NCBI RefSeq assembly: GCF_020073815.1
Contig: NZ_JAIQZJ010000005.1
Span: 1-64,000 of the forward strand
Direction of reading: 5' to 3'
Origin: Nocardioides mangrovi
GTDB taxonomy: Bacteria; Actinomycetota; Actinomycetes; Propionibacteriales; Nocardioidaceae
DNA length: 64,000 bases
In this document: positions 25,388 to 34,282 of the stretch, piece by piece
Layout of the letters: every line of letters begins with the position of its first letter
How positions within the stretch are numbered: the first letter of the stretch is position 1
Made by a program: the position numbers and the translations under genes
The notes under the pieces: generated by a model
Databases searched by the model: none
Told to the model about the DNA's origin: nothing
The model's input: the letters and a program-made list of their open reading frames with translations, nothing else

Positions 25388-26466
25388 AGATTGGCATTGC
25401 CAGTGGGTACTGGAGCCAGAACATTGGGAACGCATTCTTTCAACTGGGTGGTGCGCACATGCTGCGTAGGGCGCTCGGGGACGTCGAGATCATCACGGTG
25501 CCCGACGCGCTGGGCAACTGGACCCTGAGGAACAAGGCGACCGGAAACCCGAAGATGTCGTTCGACGTGACCGGTCGCGTTGCAGGCTTGGACTACCTGG
25601 TCATCCAGGGCCCGTCCCTCAGTTGGCATGTCGACGAGTTCTGGCGCGAGACCCTTCGGTCCCTCCGCAAGCGTGGCACTCGCGTTCTCCTGACGGGCGT
25701 CGCCTTCTACCGCTTCGACGACGACGAGGTGGCCGCAGCGAGGCGGTTCCTCTCGGATGCCGATCCCGTGTGCATCTCGACCCGTGACTCGCGGTCCTAT
25801 GAGTTGCTCTGCTCGATGGGGTTGGACAACAGCATCATCTTCGATGGCATCGACTCTGGGTTCTGGACGCCGTTCGAGACGGTCCCAGACATCGACGCCG
25901 AGCCGTATCTGTGCGTGACCTTCGATCGCTACGTCGAACCTCGATGGCGCATCGCCGATCCAACGCGGGACGCTTTCGTGACGCTGCCGAATGGTGAGCA
26001 CATCACGTGGAACGTCAACGATCGGCTGAATTCGATCGCGTCGCGCGGAAAGGCGGTCGCCTATGTGTCGGCGGCAATCGATCGTTTCCACAAGGGCGAG
26101 CCGCAACTGGCTGGCTATTCAGTTGTCCGGCCGGAGCATCGGAGCAATCCGCCGATGCACTGGAAGGTCTTCAACAGCCCGAACGGCTACATGTCCGATG
26201 AGCCGTGGAGCTACCTCGCGCTCTATCGTTCCGCGGCGGCGACCCTCTCCGACCGGGTCCATGCCTGCGTCGCTGCTCTCGCGTTCGGCAGGCCCGCGAT
26301 GCTCTTCAACTCTTCTCCTCGAGGGAGTCTCCTGGAGCGGGTGGCGGGCCCAGAGATTCGGTCGGACCTGGTCCAGCTGCCGCCCGGCAAGCTCGATGGG
26401 CTGCGAAGCCAGCAGGAGGAGTTCCTGCGAGGCGTGATCGTCGGCAGCGAGACGCCCAAGGTTTGA
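25384..26466 (+). CDS. Polysaccharide pyruvyl transferase family protein
   Basis: A 360-residue protein of the CsaB/ExoV superfamily, with an N-terminal GYWSQNIGNAFFQLGGAHML, a central LDYLVIQGPSLSW and the C-terminal signature LSDRVHACVAALAFGRPAML. Characterised members add a pyruvate ketal from phosphoenolpyruvate to a sugar, giving an acidic residue. Some superfamily members act as glycosyltransferase-like enzymes, so the exact reaction is not certain. It is the last gene of the five-gene operon and is followed by a hairpin. Confidence 0.82.
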   Translation: MKIGIASGYWSQNIGNAFFQLGGAHMLRRALGDVEIITVPDALGNWTLRNKATGNPKMSFDVTGRVAGLDYLVIQGPSLSWHVDEFWRETLRSLRKRGTRVLLTGVAFYRFDDDEVAAARRFLSDADPVCISTRDSRSYELLCSMGLDNSIIFDGIDSGFWTPFETVPDIDAEPYLCVTFDRYVEPRWRIADPTRDAFVTLPNGEHITWNVNDRLNSIASRGKAVAYVSAAIDRFHKGEPQLAGYSVVRPEHRSNPPMHWKVFNSPNGYMSDEPWSYLALYRSAAATLSDRVHACVAALAFGRPAMLFNSSPRGSLLERVAGPEIRSDLVQLPPGKLDGLRSQQEEFLRGVIVGSETPKV

Positions 26467-26500
26467 GCCGAGCGCTGGCTCGAGCGCTGGGGATGTCGAG

Positions 26501-26531
26501 GGGGTCCTGGTCCGACGCGGGCCAGGACCCC
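26501..26531 (+). terminator. Hairpin after the exopolysaccharide operon
   Basis: GGGGTCCTGG (26501-26510) pairs perfectly with CCAGGACCCC (26522-26531) across an 11-base loop, 35 bases after the stop of the pyruvyl transferase gene. There is no T-tract, so termination may be partial. Confidence 0.6.
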
Positions 26532-26648
26532 GACCAGTGCGTCGACTGAGGTGGCATAGCCTCTTCCGACGCACGTGGCCTGACCCTGCGGGGAGTTCGC
26601 GGGATGGTGTGAGGCCGCCGATCGAGCGCGGGTGCCTCAGAAAGCAGA

Positions 26649-26687
26649 ACGCGTCGCCTCCGACCGATCCGGGCGGAGGCGACGCGT
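26649..26687 (-). terminator. Terminator of the cysDN operon
   Basis: A 14-base arm (26649-26662, ACGCGTCGCCTCCG) pairs perfectly with 26674-26687 across an 11-base loop, 20 bases past the cysN stop. In the leftward direction it is followed by GTTCTGCTTTCT, a T-rich tail. Confidence 0.8.
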
Positions 26688-26706
26688 ACTCAGGCGAGTG
26701 AAGCGG

Positions 26707-27996
26707 CTACAGGATCATGCCCGCGCCGACCGTGACGCCACTCGCCTCGTCGATCAGGATGAAGGAACCGGTGGTCCGGTTCTTCGAGTAGGAGTCGCAC
26801 AGCAGCGGCACCGTGGTGCGCAGCTGGACGCGCCCGATCTCGTTGAGGCCGAGCTCCTTCGTGTCCTGGTCGCGGTGCAAGGTGTTGACGTCCAGGCGGT
26901 ACTGGATGTCCTTGACGAGGGCGCGCGCGCTGCGGGTGGTGTGCTTGATGGCGAGCTTCTGGCGCGGGCGCAGCGGCTCATTGGTCATCCAGCAGATCAT
27001 CGCGTCGATGTCCTGGGACGGCTTCGGCGCGTTGTTGATCCGCGCGATCATGTCGCCGCGGGAGACATCGACGTCGTCCTCGAGACGGACCGTCACCGAC
27101 ATCGGCGGGTAGGCCTCGCTCACCTCGCGGTCGAAGAGGTCGATACCCGCGATCTTCGACGTCATGCCCGAGGGCAGCACGATGACCTCGTCGCCGGGCT
27201 TGAGGACGCCGCCGGCCACCATGCCGCCGTAGCCGCGGTAGTCGTGGTGCTCGTCGGACTTGGGGCGGACGACGTACTGCACCGGGAAGCGGACGTCCAT
27301 CAGGTCGCGGTCGGAGGCCACGTGGACGTGCTCGAGGTGGTGCATGAGCGTGGGACCGGAGTACCACGGCATGTTCTCCGAGCGGTTGACCACGTTGTCG
27401 CCGGCCAGGGCAGAGATCGGGATGACCTCGAGGTCGGGGATGTTCAGCTTGGTCGCGAACTGCGTGAACTCCGCGTGGATCTTCTCGTAGACCTCCTGGG
27501 AGAAGTCGACGAGGTCCATCTTGTTGACCGCGAGCACGAGGTGCGGGACGCGGAGCAGCGAGAGCAGCACCGCGTGGCGGCGGGACTGCTCGGTGAGGCC
27601 CTGGCGGGCGTCGACGAGCACCAGGCCGAGGTCGGCGGTCGAGGCGCCGGTGACCATGTTGCGGGTGTACTGCACGTGGCCCGGGGTGTCCGCGATGATG
27701 AACTTGCGGTTGGGTGTCGCGAAATAGCGGTAGGCCACGTCGATGGTGATGCCCTGCTCGCGCTCGGAGCGGAGACCGTCGGTCAGCAGCGCGAGGTCGG
27801 TGTAGTCGTAGCCCTTGGACTGCGACGTCGCCTCGACGGCCTCGAGCTGGTCCTCGAAGATCGACTTCGAGTCGAGCAGCAGACGCCCGATCAGCGTCGA
27901 CTTGCCGTCGTCCACGGAGCCTGCGGTCGCGAAGCGCAGCAGGTCCATGTCGCGGGTCTGCTCGGCCACCTCGGCCTTGGTGAGGTCCTCGCTCAT
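26707..27996 (-). CDS. cysN: Sulfate adenylyltransferase large subunit
   Basis: The 429-residue GTPase subunit of ATP sulfurylase. It drives APS formation with CysD. G-motifs are visible: GSVDDGKST (G1, residues 26-34), IADTPGHVQY (G3) and NKMD (G4), followed by two beta-barrel domains. Unlike CysNC fusions it ends without an APS kinase domain, which is encoded separately at 34279. It overlaps cysD by one base and is followed by a strong terminator. Confidence 0.95.
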   Translation of the reverse strand: MSEDLTKAEVAEQTRDMDLLRFATAGSVDDGKSTLIGRLLLDSKSIFEDQLEAVEATSQSKGYDYTDLALLTDGLRSEREQGITIDVAYRYFATPNRKFIIADTPGHVQYTRNMVTGASTADLGLVLVDARQGLTEQSRRHAVLLSLLRVPHLVLAVNKMDLVDFSQEVYEKIHAEFTQFATKLNIPDLEVIPISALAGDNVVNRSENMPWYSGPTLMHHLEHVHVASDRDLMDVRFPVQYVVRPKSDEHHDYRGYGGMVAGGVLKPGDEVIVLPSGMTSKIAGIDLFDREVSEAYPPMSVTVRLEDDVDVSRGDMIARINNAPKPSQDIDAMICWMTNEPLRPRQKLAIKHTTRSARALVKDIQYRLDVNTLHRDQDTKELGLNEIGRVQLRTTVPLLCDSYSKNRTTGSFILIDEASGVTVGAGMIL

Positions 27997-28910
27997 CAGA
28001 AGTAGCCTTCCTTCTTCCGGTCCTCCATGGCAGCCTCGGAGAAGCGGTCGTCGCCACGGGTCGCGCCGCGCTCGGTCACGCGGGCGATGGCGATCTCGTC
28101 GATGATCTTGTCGATGGTGTCGGCCTCGGACTCGACACAGCCCGTGAGGGTGAGGTCGCCGACGGTGCGGAATCGGACGGTCCGCTCCTCGACGGTCTCA
28201 CCCGAGCGGACCGGGTTGTGCTCGGACTCCGACAGCAGCATGCCGTCGCGCTCGAAGACGCGGCGCTGGTGGGAGAAGTAGATGGAGGGGATCTCGATGC
28301 CCTCGCGACCGATGTAGTGCCAGATGTCCAGCTCGGTCCAGTTGGAGATAGGGAAGATCCGCATGTGCTCGCCCTCGTGGAGGCGGCCGTTGTAGAGGCT
28401 CCACAGCTCGGGACGCTGGTTCTTCGGGTCCCACTGGCCGAACTCGTCGCGGTGGGAGTAGACGCGCTCCTTGGCGCGGGCCTTCTCCTCGTCGCGGCGG
28501 CCACCGCCGAAGGCGGCGGTGAACGCGCCTTCCTCGAGGGCGTTGAGCAGGGTGCCGATCTGGAGGCGGTTGCGGCTGGTCTTGCCATCGTCGACGACGA
28601 TTCCGTCCTTGATCGCCTCCTCGACGCTCGCGACGATCAGCCGGGCACCGAGACGGTTGACCCAGTTGTCACGGCAGGCGAGGACCTCGGGGAAGTCGTA
28701 GCCGGTGTCGACCTGGAGCACCGGGAACGGGATCTTCGCGGGGTAGAACGCCTTCTCGGCGAGGCGCATCATCACGATCGAGTCCTTGCCGCCCGAGAAC
28801 ATCAGGACGGGCTTCTCGAACTCGGCAGCGACCTCGCGGAAGATGTGGATCGACTCCGCCTCCAGCTGGTCGAGCTGACTCAGCCGGTAGTCGGCGTGGG
28901 TTTCGGTCAT
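27996..28910 (-). CDS. cysD: Sulfate adenylyltransferase small subunit
   Basis: A 304-residue PP-loop ATP pyrophosphatase subunit that forms APS from ATP and sulfate. The PP-loop FSGGKDSIVM lies near residue 36, then LQVDTGYDFPEV and the C-terminal family block AIARVTERGATRGDDR...EAAMEDRKKEGYF. The start MTETHAD at 28910 is preferred because the longer start at 28949 overlaps the likely -10 box. It heads the cysDN operon and is divergent from ugd. Confidence 0.95.
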   Translation of the reverse strand: MTETHADYRLSQLDQLEAESIHIFREVAAEFEKPVLMFSGGKDSIVMMRLAEKAFYPAKIPFPVLQVDTGYDFPEVLACRDNWVNRLGARLIVASVEEAIKDGIVVDDGKTSRNRLQIGTLLNALEEGAFTAAFGGGRRDEEKARAKERVYSHRDEFGQWDPKNQRPELWSLYNGRLHEGEHMRIFPISNWTELDIWHYIGREGIEIPSIYFSHQRRVFERDGMLLSESEHNPVRSGETVEERTVRFRTVGDLTLTGCVESEADTIDKIIDEIAIARVTERGATRGDDRFSEAAMEDRKKEGYF

Positions 28911-28947
28911 GACTGACAGGGGGCCTCTCGTCGGGACAGCAGCCGTC

Positions 28948-28953
28948 ATCGTA
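28948..28953 (-). promoter_or_regulatory. Candidate -10 box of cysDN
   Basis: ATCGTA reads TACGAT on the coding strand, 38 bases before the preferred cysD ATG. No clear -35 element accompanies it. Confidence 0.35.
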
Positions 28954-29089
28954 GCCGTCGGGAGTCCGAACGGGCGAAGCGTGCCAGAACTGCAGTGATC
29001 GGGTTCACTTTAGTGCGCGCAGATGACGGCTGCGTGAAACACGCGTGACGAGCACTGCTCAGTACCGGCTCGAGCTCTAGGCTCCAGTC

Positions 29090-30256
29090 GTGAAGATCGC
29101 AGTCGCCGGCATCGGTTACGTCGGACTGTCCAACGCCGTCATCCTCGCGCAGCATCACGAGGTCCGAGCCATCGACCTGGATCCATCTCGAGTCGCCGCC
29201 GTCAACGAGCGTCGATGCCCCATCGAGGACGCCGAGCTCGAGGACTACCTCGCGACGCGCGAGCTGAGCCTCACCGCGACGCTCGACAAGGCGGACGCGT
29301 ACGCCGGGGTCGATCTGGTGGTAATCGCTACCCCGACCGACTACGACCCGCAGACCAACAACTTCGACACGTCCTCGGTGGAAGCGGTCATCCGCGACGT
29401 GCTGGCCGCGTCGCCGGCCGCGACGATGGTCATCAAGTCGACCGTGCCGGTCGGGTTCACTGCTCGTATGCGTGCAGCCCACCCGGATGCCGTCATCTTC
29501 TTCAGCCCTGAGTTCCTCCGCGAGGGCCGCGCGCTCTACGACAACCTCCACCCGTCGCGGATCGTGGTCGGCGACCGGAGCGCCGTGGGCAAGATGTTCG
29601 CCGACCTGCTGGTCGAGGGCGCGGAGGCGAAGGACGTGCCGGTCCTCCTCACCGACTCGACGGAGGCGGAGGCGATCAAGCTCTTCGCCAACACCTACCT
29701 CGCGCTGCGGGTGGCCTACTTCAACGAGCTCGACACCTACGCCGCGACGTACGGCCTCGACCCGGCGCAGATCATCGAGGGCGTCGGCCTGGACCCGCGG
29801 ATCGGCACGCACTACAACAACCCGAGCTTCGGGTACGGCGGCTACTGCCTGCCGAAGGACACCAAGCAGCTGCAGGCGAACTACCGCTACGTCCCGCAGA
29901 ACCTGATCAGCGCGATCGTCGAGGCCAACACCACGCGCAAGGACTTCATCGCCAACGACATCCTGCGTCGCCGGCCGAAGACCGTCGGTATCTACCGACT
30001 GATCATGAAGCACGGCTCCGACAACTTCCGGATGTCGTCGGTGCAGGGCGTGATGAAGCGGATCAAGGCCCGTGGCGTCGATGTCGTGGTCTACGAGCCG
30101 TCGCTCGAGGGCGACACGTTCTTCCACTCACGGGTGGTCAAGGACCTCGAGGAGTTCAAGCAGGTCGCCGACGTGATCGTCGCCAACCGGCGCACCGACG
30201 TGCTGGCCGACGTCGACCACAAGATCTACACGCGCGACCTCTACGGCCGCGACTGA
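29090..30256 (+). CDS. ugd: UDP-glucose/GDP-mannose dehydrogenase family enzyme
   Basis: A 388-residue NAD-dependent four-electron dehydrogenase that makes a uronic acid nucleotide, probably UDP-glucuronate. The Rossmann motif GIGYVGLS is at the N-terminus, the middle domain has STVPVGFT and [11 protein letters not shown], and the catalytic Cys lies in [15 protein letters not shown]. It would supply an acidic sugar to the polysaccharide. The GTG at 29090 lies 6 bases after TAGGCT (29078-29083), indicating a leaderless transcript. It converges on the DUF1501 gene with only 7 bases between stops. Confidence 0.9.
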   Translation: MKIAVAGIGYVGLSNAVILAQHHEVRAIDLDPSRVAAVNERRCPIEDAELEDYLATRELSLTATLDKADAYAGVDLVVIATPTDYDPQTNNFDTSSVEAVIRDVLAASPAATMVIKSTVPVGFTARMRAAHPDAVIFFSPEFLREGRALYDNLHPSRIVVGDRSAVGKMFADLLVEGAEAKDVPVLLTDSTEAEAIKLFANTYLALRVAYFNELDTYAATYGLDPAQIIEGVGLDPRIGTHYNNPSFGYGGYCLPKDTKQLQANYRYVPQNLISAIVEANTTRKDFIANDILRRRPKTVGIYRLIMKHGSDNFRMSSVQGVMKRIKARGVDVVVYEPSLEGDTFFHSRVVKDLEEFKQVADVIVANRRTDVLADVDHKIYTRDLYGRD

Positions 30257-30263
30257 CCGGCCG

Positions 30264-31553
30264 TCACAGGGAGGTCATGACACCCACGGTCTCCGGGGAG
30301 AAGCCCGGGAAGACAGTCGCGGTGCTGGCGGTGGTGCGGGCGGCCACGACCTCGGCCAGGACGCTGCGGTAGTCGGTGGTGACCTGGACGTCCGCGTCGA
30401 GGGTGTTCTGCAGGCCGGGCCAGGTGCCGTAGTACTTCCCGCCCTTCACACCGGCGCCGGCCAGGAACATGACGTTGCCCCAGCCGTGGTCGAGCCCGCT
30501 GGTGCCGTTCTGCTGCACGCGGCGACCGAACTCGCTGAGCGTCACCAGCGTGACCTTGTCGGCGACCGGGCCGAGGTCGTCGAAGAAGGCGGCGATCGAG
30601 GAGGCCAAGTCGGTCGCGTTGCGCAGCATCCAGCCGGCGTCAGGCTTGCCGAGCCCGACGTGCATGTCCCAGTTGCCGCTGTCGACGGTCACCGCCGAGA
30701 CCCCGAGGTCTGCGCGGAGGGTGCGTGCCACGGCGGAGAGCGCCTTGCCCAGGTCGCTGGTCGGGTACGCCGCGGCGTGGTTGGGCTGCTCCGTCGCCGG
30801 TGTGAGGTCGACGACTGAGTCCAGCGCGGTCCTGAACGCGTCGGCGACGGGGGACTTCGAGCCCGTCCACACCGCGCGGAGCGCCCGTATCCGCTCGTGG
30901 CTCGCGTCGTCGCCCGCGACGTTGGCAGTCTCGAGCGTCCGGAAGCTCATCACCGGCTCGGGGCCCAGAAACGAGGACGGCATGCCGCTGCCCACCGCGA
31001 GTCCCTTGAGGTTGGAGCTGGACCCGACGGCGCCGATCATCCGGTTCAGCCACCCGACCCTGGCGCTCGAGCCCGGATCGGCATCCTCGATCTCCTCCAT
31101 CGCCGAGAAGTGGGAACGGTTAGCCACAGGCAGTCCCGTCGCGTGGACCGCGGCCAGCTTGCCGGCGGTCCAGAGTGGCAGGAGCGGCGCCAGGCCCGGG
31201 TGCAGGCCGAAGGTCGCATCGGCGGCGAGCAGCGAGGTCGCGGGTACCGCGATCCCGGGCCGCCCGGCGTAGTAGGCGGCCTCTGCATGCGGCACGACGA
31301 GGGAGAGACCGTCGGCCGCACCGCGCAACGAGATCAGCACGATGACCGAGGTGGCGGGCTTCGTGCGCGAGGTCGTCGCAGCGAGGGCCGGGTTGGTGAG
31401 TCCATCCATGGTCACCACGGCGGACCCGAACATCGTGGTCGCACCCACGAGCGCGGCACCCCGAAGGAGTCCACGTCGAGTCGGTGCGCCCGGGGCTGAT
31501 CTAGCCTCAGCGCACCCGCACGCGGGTGTCTGGGGACGAGGAACGATTTTCAT
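30264..31553 (-). CDS. DUF1501 Tat-exported protein
   Basis: A 429-residue protein with a twin-arginine signal (PTRRGLLRGAALVGATT) and the DUF1501 fold, an alkaline-phosphatase/sulfatase-like superfamily. Visible features are VIVLISLRGAADGLSLVVP at the start of the mature domain, the SHFSAME segment, the DSGNWDMH block and LVTLSEFGRRVQQNGTSGLDHGWGN. The substrate is unknown. It is the downstream partner of a DUF1800 gene (22-base gap), a pairing seen in many bacteria. The ATG at 31553 has a CTGGAG box. Confidence 0.85.
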   Translation of the reverse strand: MKIVPRPQTPACGCAEARSAPGAPTRRGLLRGAALVGATTMFGSAVVTMDGLTNPALAATTSRTKPATSVIVLISLRGAADGLSLVVPHAEAAYYAGRPGIAVPATSLLAADATFGLHPGLAPLLPLWTAGKLAAVHATGLPVANRSHFSAMEEIEDADPGSSARVGWLNRMIGAVGSSSNLKGLAVGSGMPSSFLGPEPVMSFRTLETANVAGDDASHERIRALRAVWTGSKSPVADAFRTALDSVVDLTPATEQPNHAAAYPTSDLGKALSAVARTLRADLGVSAVTVDSGNWDMHVGLGKPDAGWMLRNATDLASSIAAFFDDLGPVADKVTLVTLSEFGRRVQQNGTSGLDHGWGNVMFLAGAGVKGGKYYGTWPGLQNTLDADVQVTTDYRSVLAEVVAARTTASTATVFPGFSPETVGVMTSL

Positions 31554-31575
31554 GGTCTTCTCCAGATCCGCAGGT

Positions 31576-33162
31576 TCAACGCACGTAGAAGTCGGGACTG
31601 TCGACGATGGCGGCGGCAAGGCGCGGCCATCTCCACCTGAACAGGTCGCTCGAAGGGCTCACCAGCGTCGTGGGCTCGAGCTCGACCGCCAGGCAGCAGG
31701 CGCGCAGAAGGTCCTCCGTCGACTCTCGGTGCAGGAGCAGGCGGGACAAGTGGTCGACAAGGTCTCGAAAGAGCAAGTTTCCGCGCCGTGGCATCCACGA
31801 CGACGGAGTCGGGTAGGACACCGCCTCCTTGGGCCACCAGCCCCCGACGAGTCCCCAATGCTGTGCCATCGAGGCCAAGGCGCGACTCGGTGTTGCCCAG
31901 GACGCGTTGTCGACCGGCTGACCGTCCGGCCGCGGCCAGCTGAACGGCGCCAGGCCCAGCGCAGATACCTGCCAGTTGATCAGGTTGGCGGCTGAGCTCG
32001 CAGAGATCGGTTCCGCGATCTCGACGCCGAGCAGCCGGTACGCCGCGATGATGTCCTCGTCGGCATCTCGGACTTTGAGGTCGACAGCGGCGCCGAACTC
32101 CGCGGACCGGACCAGCGCCTGCAGCACGGGGACGATGGCGGTGTCGTGGTCGAGATAGATCGCTGCCAAACGGGTGATCAGCGACTCGGGCGGGTCGTCG
32201 CTCACGAAGTAGCGTCCCAGCTTGGTCGCGATCCGGCGAGCCATCGCGGGGTGGTGCGCGAGGTATGAGAGGTAACGACCCGTCACTGCCTGGCCGTCGG
32301 CGTCGGTGTTCGGGTCGCTGAATCCCATCACCTGCACGGGCCCGGTCCAGTGCACGCTCGGCTGGTAGGAGACGGCCCAGGTCTTGTAGGCGTCGATCCG
32401 GTATCCGGTCAGGATCCGCGCCGAGTTCTTGACGTCGTCCTCGGTGTAGTTGCCGAGGCCGACAGTGTGCAGCTCGAGGAGCTCGCGACCGAGGTTCTCA
32501 TTGGGGTGGAGCTTCGTCGAGGCGTAGGCGCCCAGGTAGAAGGTCATGGCCGGGTGCAGGACCGCCGCTCGCAGGAGGTCTTCGACCCGTCCGAGTGCGT
32601 GCTGCCGGATGAGCTCGCCGTACTCCGCGCGAAAGGTGTACACATTGTCGGCGTTGGCCGGAACGTGAAAGTGGTTCTCCCAGAACTCGGTCATCACCTC
32701 GAGGACCTGTCGAGGTGAGGTGACTCGACGAATCAGCGATCGTCGGCCGTAGTCGGCCATGACCTCCCATCCGGCTCGCGTCCTGGACGCGTTGCGCTGG
32801 TAGAGGTCGAGAGCGTCCCGATGGAGGTCGGGCCACCAGTCGCACAGGTTGTCCGCGCTGCCGTCGTACGCGGTCGCGAGCTGCTGCTCGAACCACGCGA
32901 GATGGCCACCGGCGGAGCGGATCTCGTCCGCGAGCTCGGCCGTGATCCCGTAGCTGAAGCGGTTGGCCAGGTGTCGTTCCTGGACCGAAAGCAGGGGCGT
33001 GGCCGCAAAGCGTCCCGGCCGGTAGTACTTCTTTTTCTTCCTCCGCTTCTCGGACGCGTCGGCGGGATCAGCGAGGACGGCACCGGAGGCTGCGGCGATC
33101 GACGCGCCGCCCGCACCGCGCAGCAGGGTGCGACGAGAAGGCAAGGGAGCAGTGGTGGACAT
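31576..33162 (-). CDS. DUF1800 Tat-exported protein
   Basis: A 528-residue protein with a twin-arginine signal (PSRRTLLRGAGGASIAAASG) and a DUF1800 body, recognised by HLANRFSYGITAELADEI, FWENHFHV, HPAMTFYLGAYAS...NENLGRELLELHTVG and ARILTGYRI. DUF1800 proteins are exported and usually encoded beside DUF1501 proteins; no activity is established. Here the pair sits inside a polysaccharide/sulfate region, so a role on the cell-surface glycan is possible but is inference. Confidence 0.85.
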   Translation of the reverse strand: MSTTAPLPSRRTLLRGAGGASIAAASGAVLADPADASEKRRKKKKYYRPGRFAATPLLSVQERHLANRFSYGITAELADEIRSAGGHLAWFEQQLATAYDGSADNLCDWWPDLHRDALDLYQRNASRTRAGWEVMADYGRRSLIRRVTSPRQVLEVMTEFWENHFHVPANADNVYTFRAEYGELIRQHALGRVEDLLRAAVLHPAMTFYLGAYASTKLHPNENLGRELLELHTVGLGNYTEDDVKNSARILTGYRIDAYKTWAVSYQPSVHWTGPVQVMGFSDPNTDADGQAVTGRYLSYLAHHPAMARRIATKLGRYFVSDDPPESLITRLAAIYLDHDTAIVPVLQALVRSAEFGAAVDLKVRDADEDIIAAYRLLGVEIAEPISASSAANLINWQVSALGLAPFSWPRPDGQPVDNASWATPSRALASMAQHWGLVGGWWPKEAVSYPTPSSWMPRRGNLLFRDLVDHLSRLLLHRESTEDLLRACCLAVELEPTTLVSPSSDLFRWRWPRLAAAIVDSPDFYVR

Positions 33163-33280
33163 CCGTGTCCTCGGGATCGATCGATGGTCGACTGAGCTCG
33201 AGATCCATCTCGAGCACCTGTCCCATCGACCGCGTCACTGCCCCCTTGAGGCATTCAGTGACGGGCGCTGCCTGTGCCGA

Positions 33281-34282
33281 CTATGGCGAACGAGGGGTGC
33301 GTTCGCGTGCGTCGTCGATCTTCTCGAGCTCGGCGACGGTCGGTGCGCCGAACATCGGCAGGCCGTGGGCCTTGCGGATCAGACCCCACACCAGCGGGAC
33401 GAGCACGACCATCGCGATGCCGATCCCGGCGATGAGTCCCGGGTGGGTCTCCTCCTTACCGAGCGGCGCCCAGCCGGCCTTGTCGAGCAGGGCGACGCCC
33501 GACATGGTCAGCACGATCACGATCCCGCGTCGGATCACCGACTGCGGGACCCGCGGTGCGATCCGGCTGCCGAGGATCGTGCCCGGCGTCGAGCCGATGA
33601 CGAGCGGGATCAGGATCGTCCAGTCGAGGCCGTTGATGGCGATGTTGGAGATCGCCGCGGCGAGCACGAGCGGGACCGCCTGGACCAGGTCGGTGCCGAC
33701 CAGCTTCACGGCCGAGAGCCCGGGGTAGAGCATCAGCAGCGCGATCATGATGACCGAGCCGGAGCCGACACTGGTGACACCCACGAGCAGTCCACCGAGA
33801 GCGCCGACGAGCAGCGTGGCGATCGGCCGGATGTGCGGGTTGGGGTCGGCGTCGGGTGCGCCGCCGCGCACGCGGTGCAGGTTGATGTAGAGGCGCAGCG
33901 CGTACGTCGCGGCCGCGAACAGCAGCGCGAAGCCGATGCACTCCTTGAGCAGTGTGTCGAGGGAGTCGGGCTCCTGCCCGGCGATCCGGTGGATGATCCA
34001 CGGGCCGAGGAGCGCCATCGGCACCGAGCCGATGATCAGCCACTTCGCGAGGGTGAAGTTGGGCGAGCCCTCCCGCGCGTGGACCACGGCACCGCCGGAC
34101 TTGTAGATCGCCGCGGCGGTCAGGTCGGCAGTGACCACGGTGGCCGCGTCGCCGACGCCGAGGAAGATCAGGGCCGGCGTCATCAGCGCCCCGCCGCCCA
34201 TGCCGGTGAGACCGACGATCACACCGACGAAGAAGCCCGCCGCCAGGATCGAGAAGAACGTCGTGGTGATCAGGTCGTTCAT
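33281..34282 (-). CDS. TauE/SafE-family anion permease
   Basis: A 333-residue protein with about eight membrane segments and the TauE/SafE repeats GLTGMGGGALMTPALI near the N-terminus and VGVTSVGSGSVIMIALLML in the second half. Family members export sulfite, sulfoacetate or take up sulfate-like anions. The ATG at 34282 overlaps the end of the CysC-phosphatase gene (ATGA), so the two are translationally coupled, which favours a sulfur oxyanion as substrate. Confidence 0.85.
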   Translation of the reverse strand: MNDLITTTFFSILAAGFFVGVIVGLTGMGGGALMTPALIFLGVGDAATVVTADLTAAAIYKSGGAVVHAREGSPNFTLAKWLIIGSVPMALLGPWIIHRIAGQEPDSLDTLLKECIGFALLFAAATYALRLYINLHRVRGGAPDADPNPHIRPIATLLVGALGGLLVGVTSVGSGSVIMIALLMLYPGLSAVKLVGTDLVQAVPLVLAAAISNIAINGLDWTILIPLVIGSTPGTILGSRIAPRVPQSVIRRGIVIVLTMSGVALLDKAGWAPLGKEETHPGLIAGIGIAMVVLVPLVWGLIRKAHGLPMFGAPTVAELEKIDDARERTPRSP

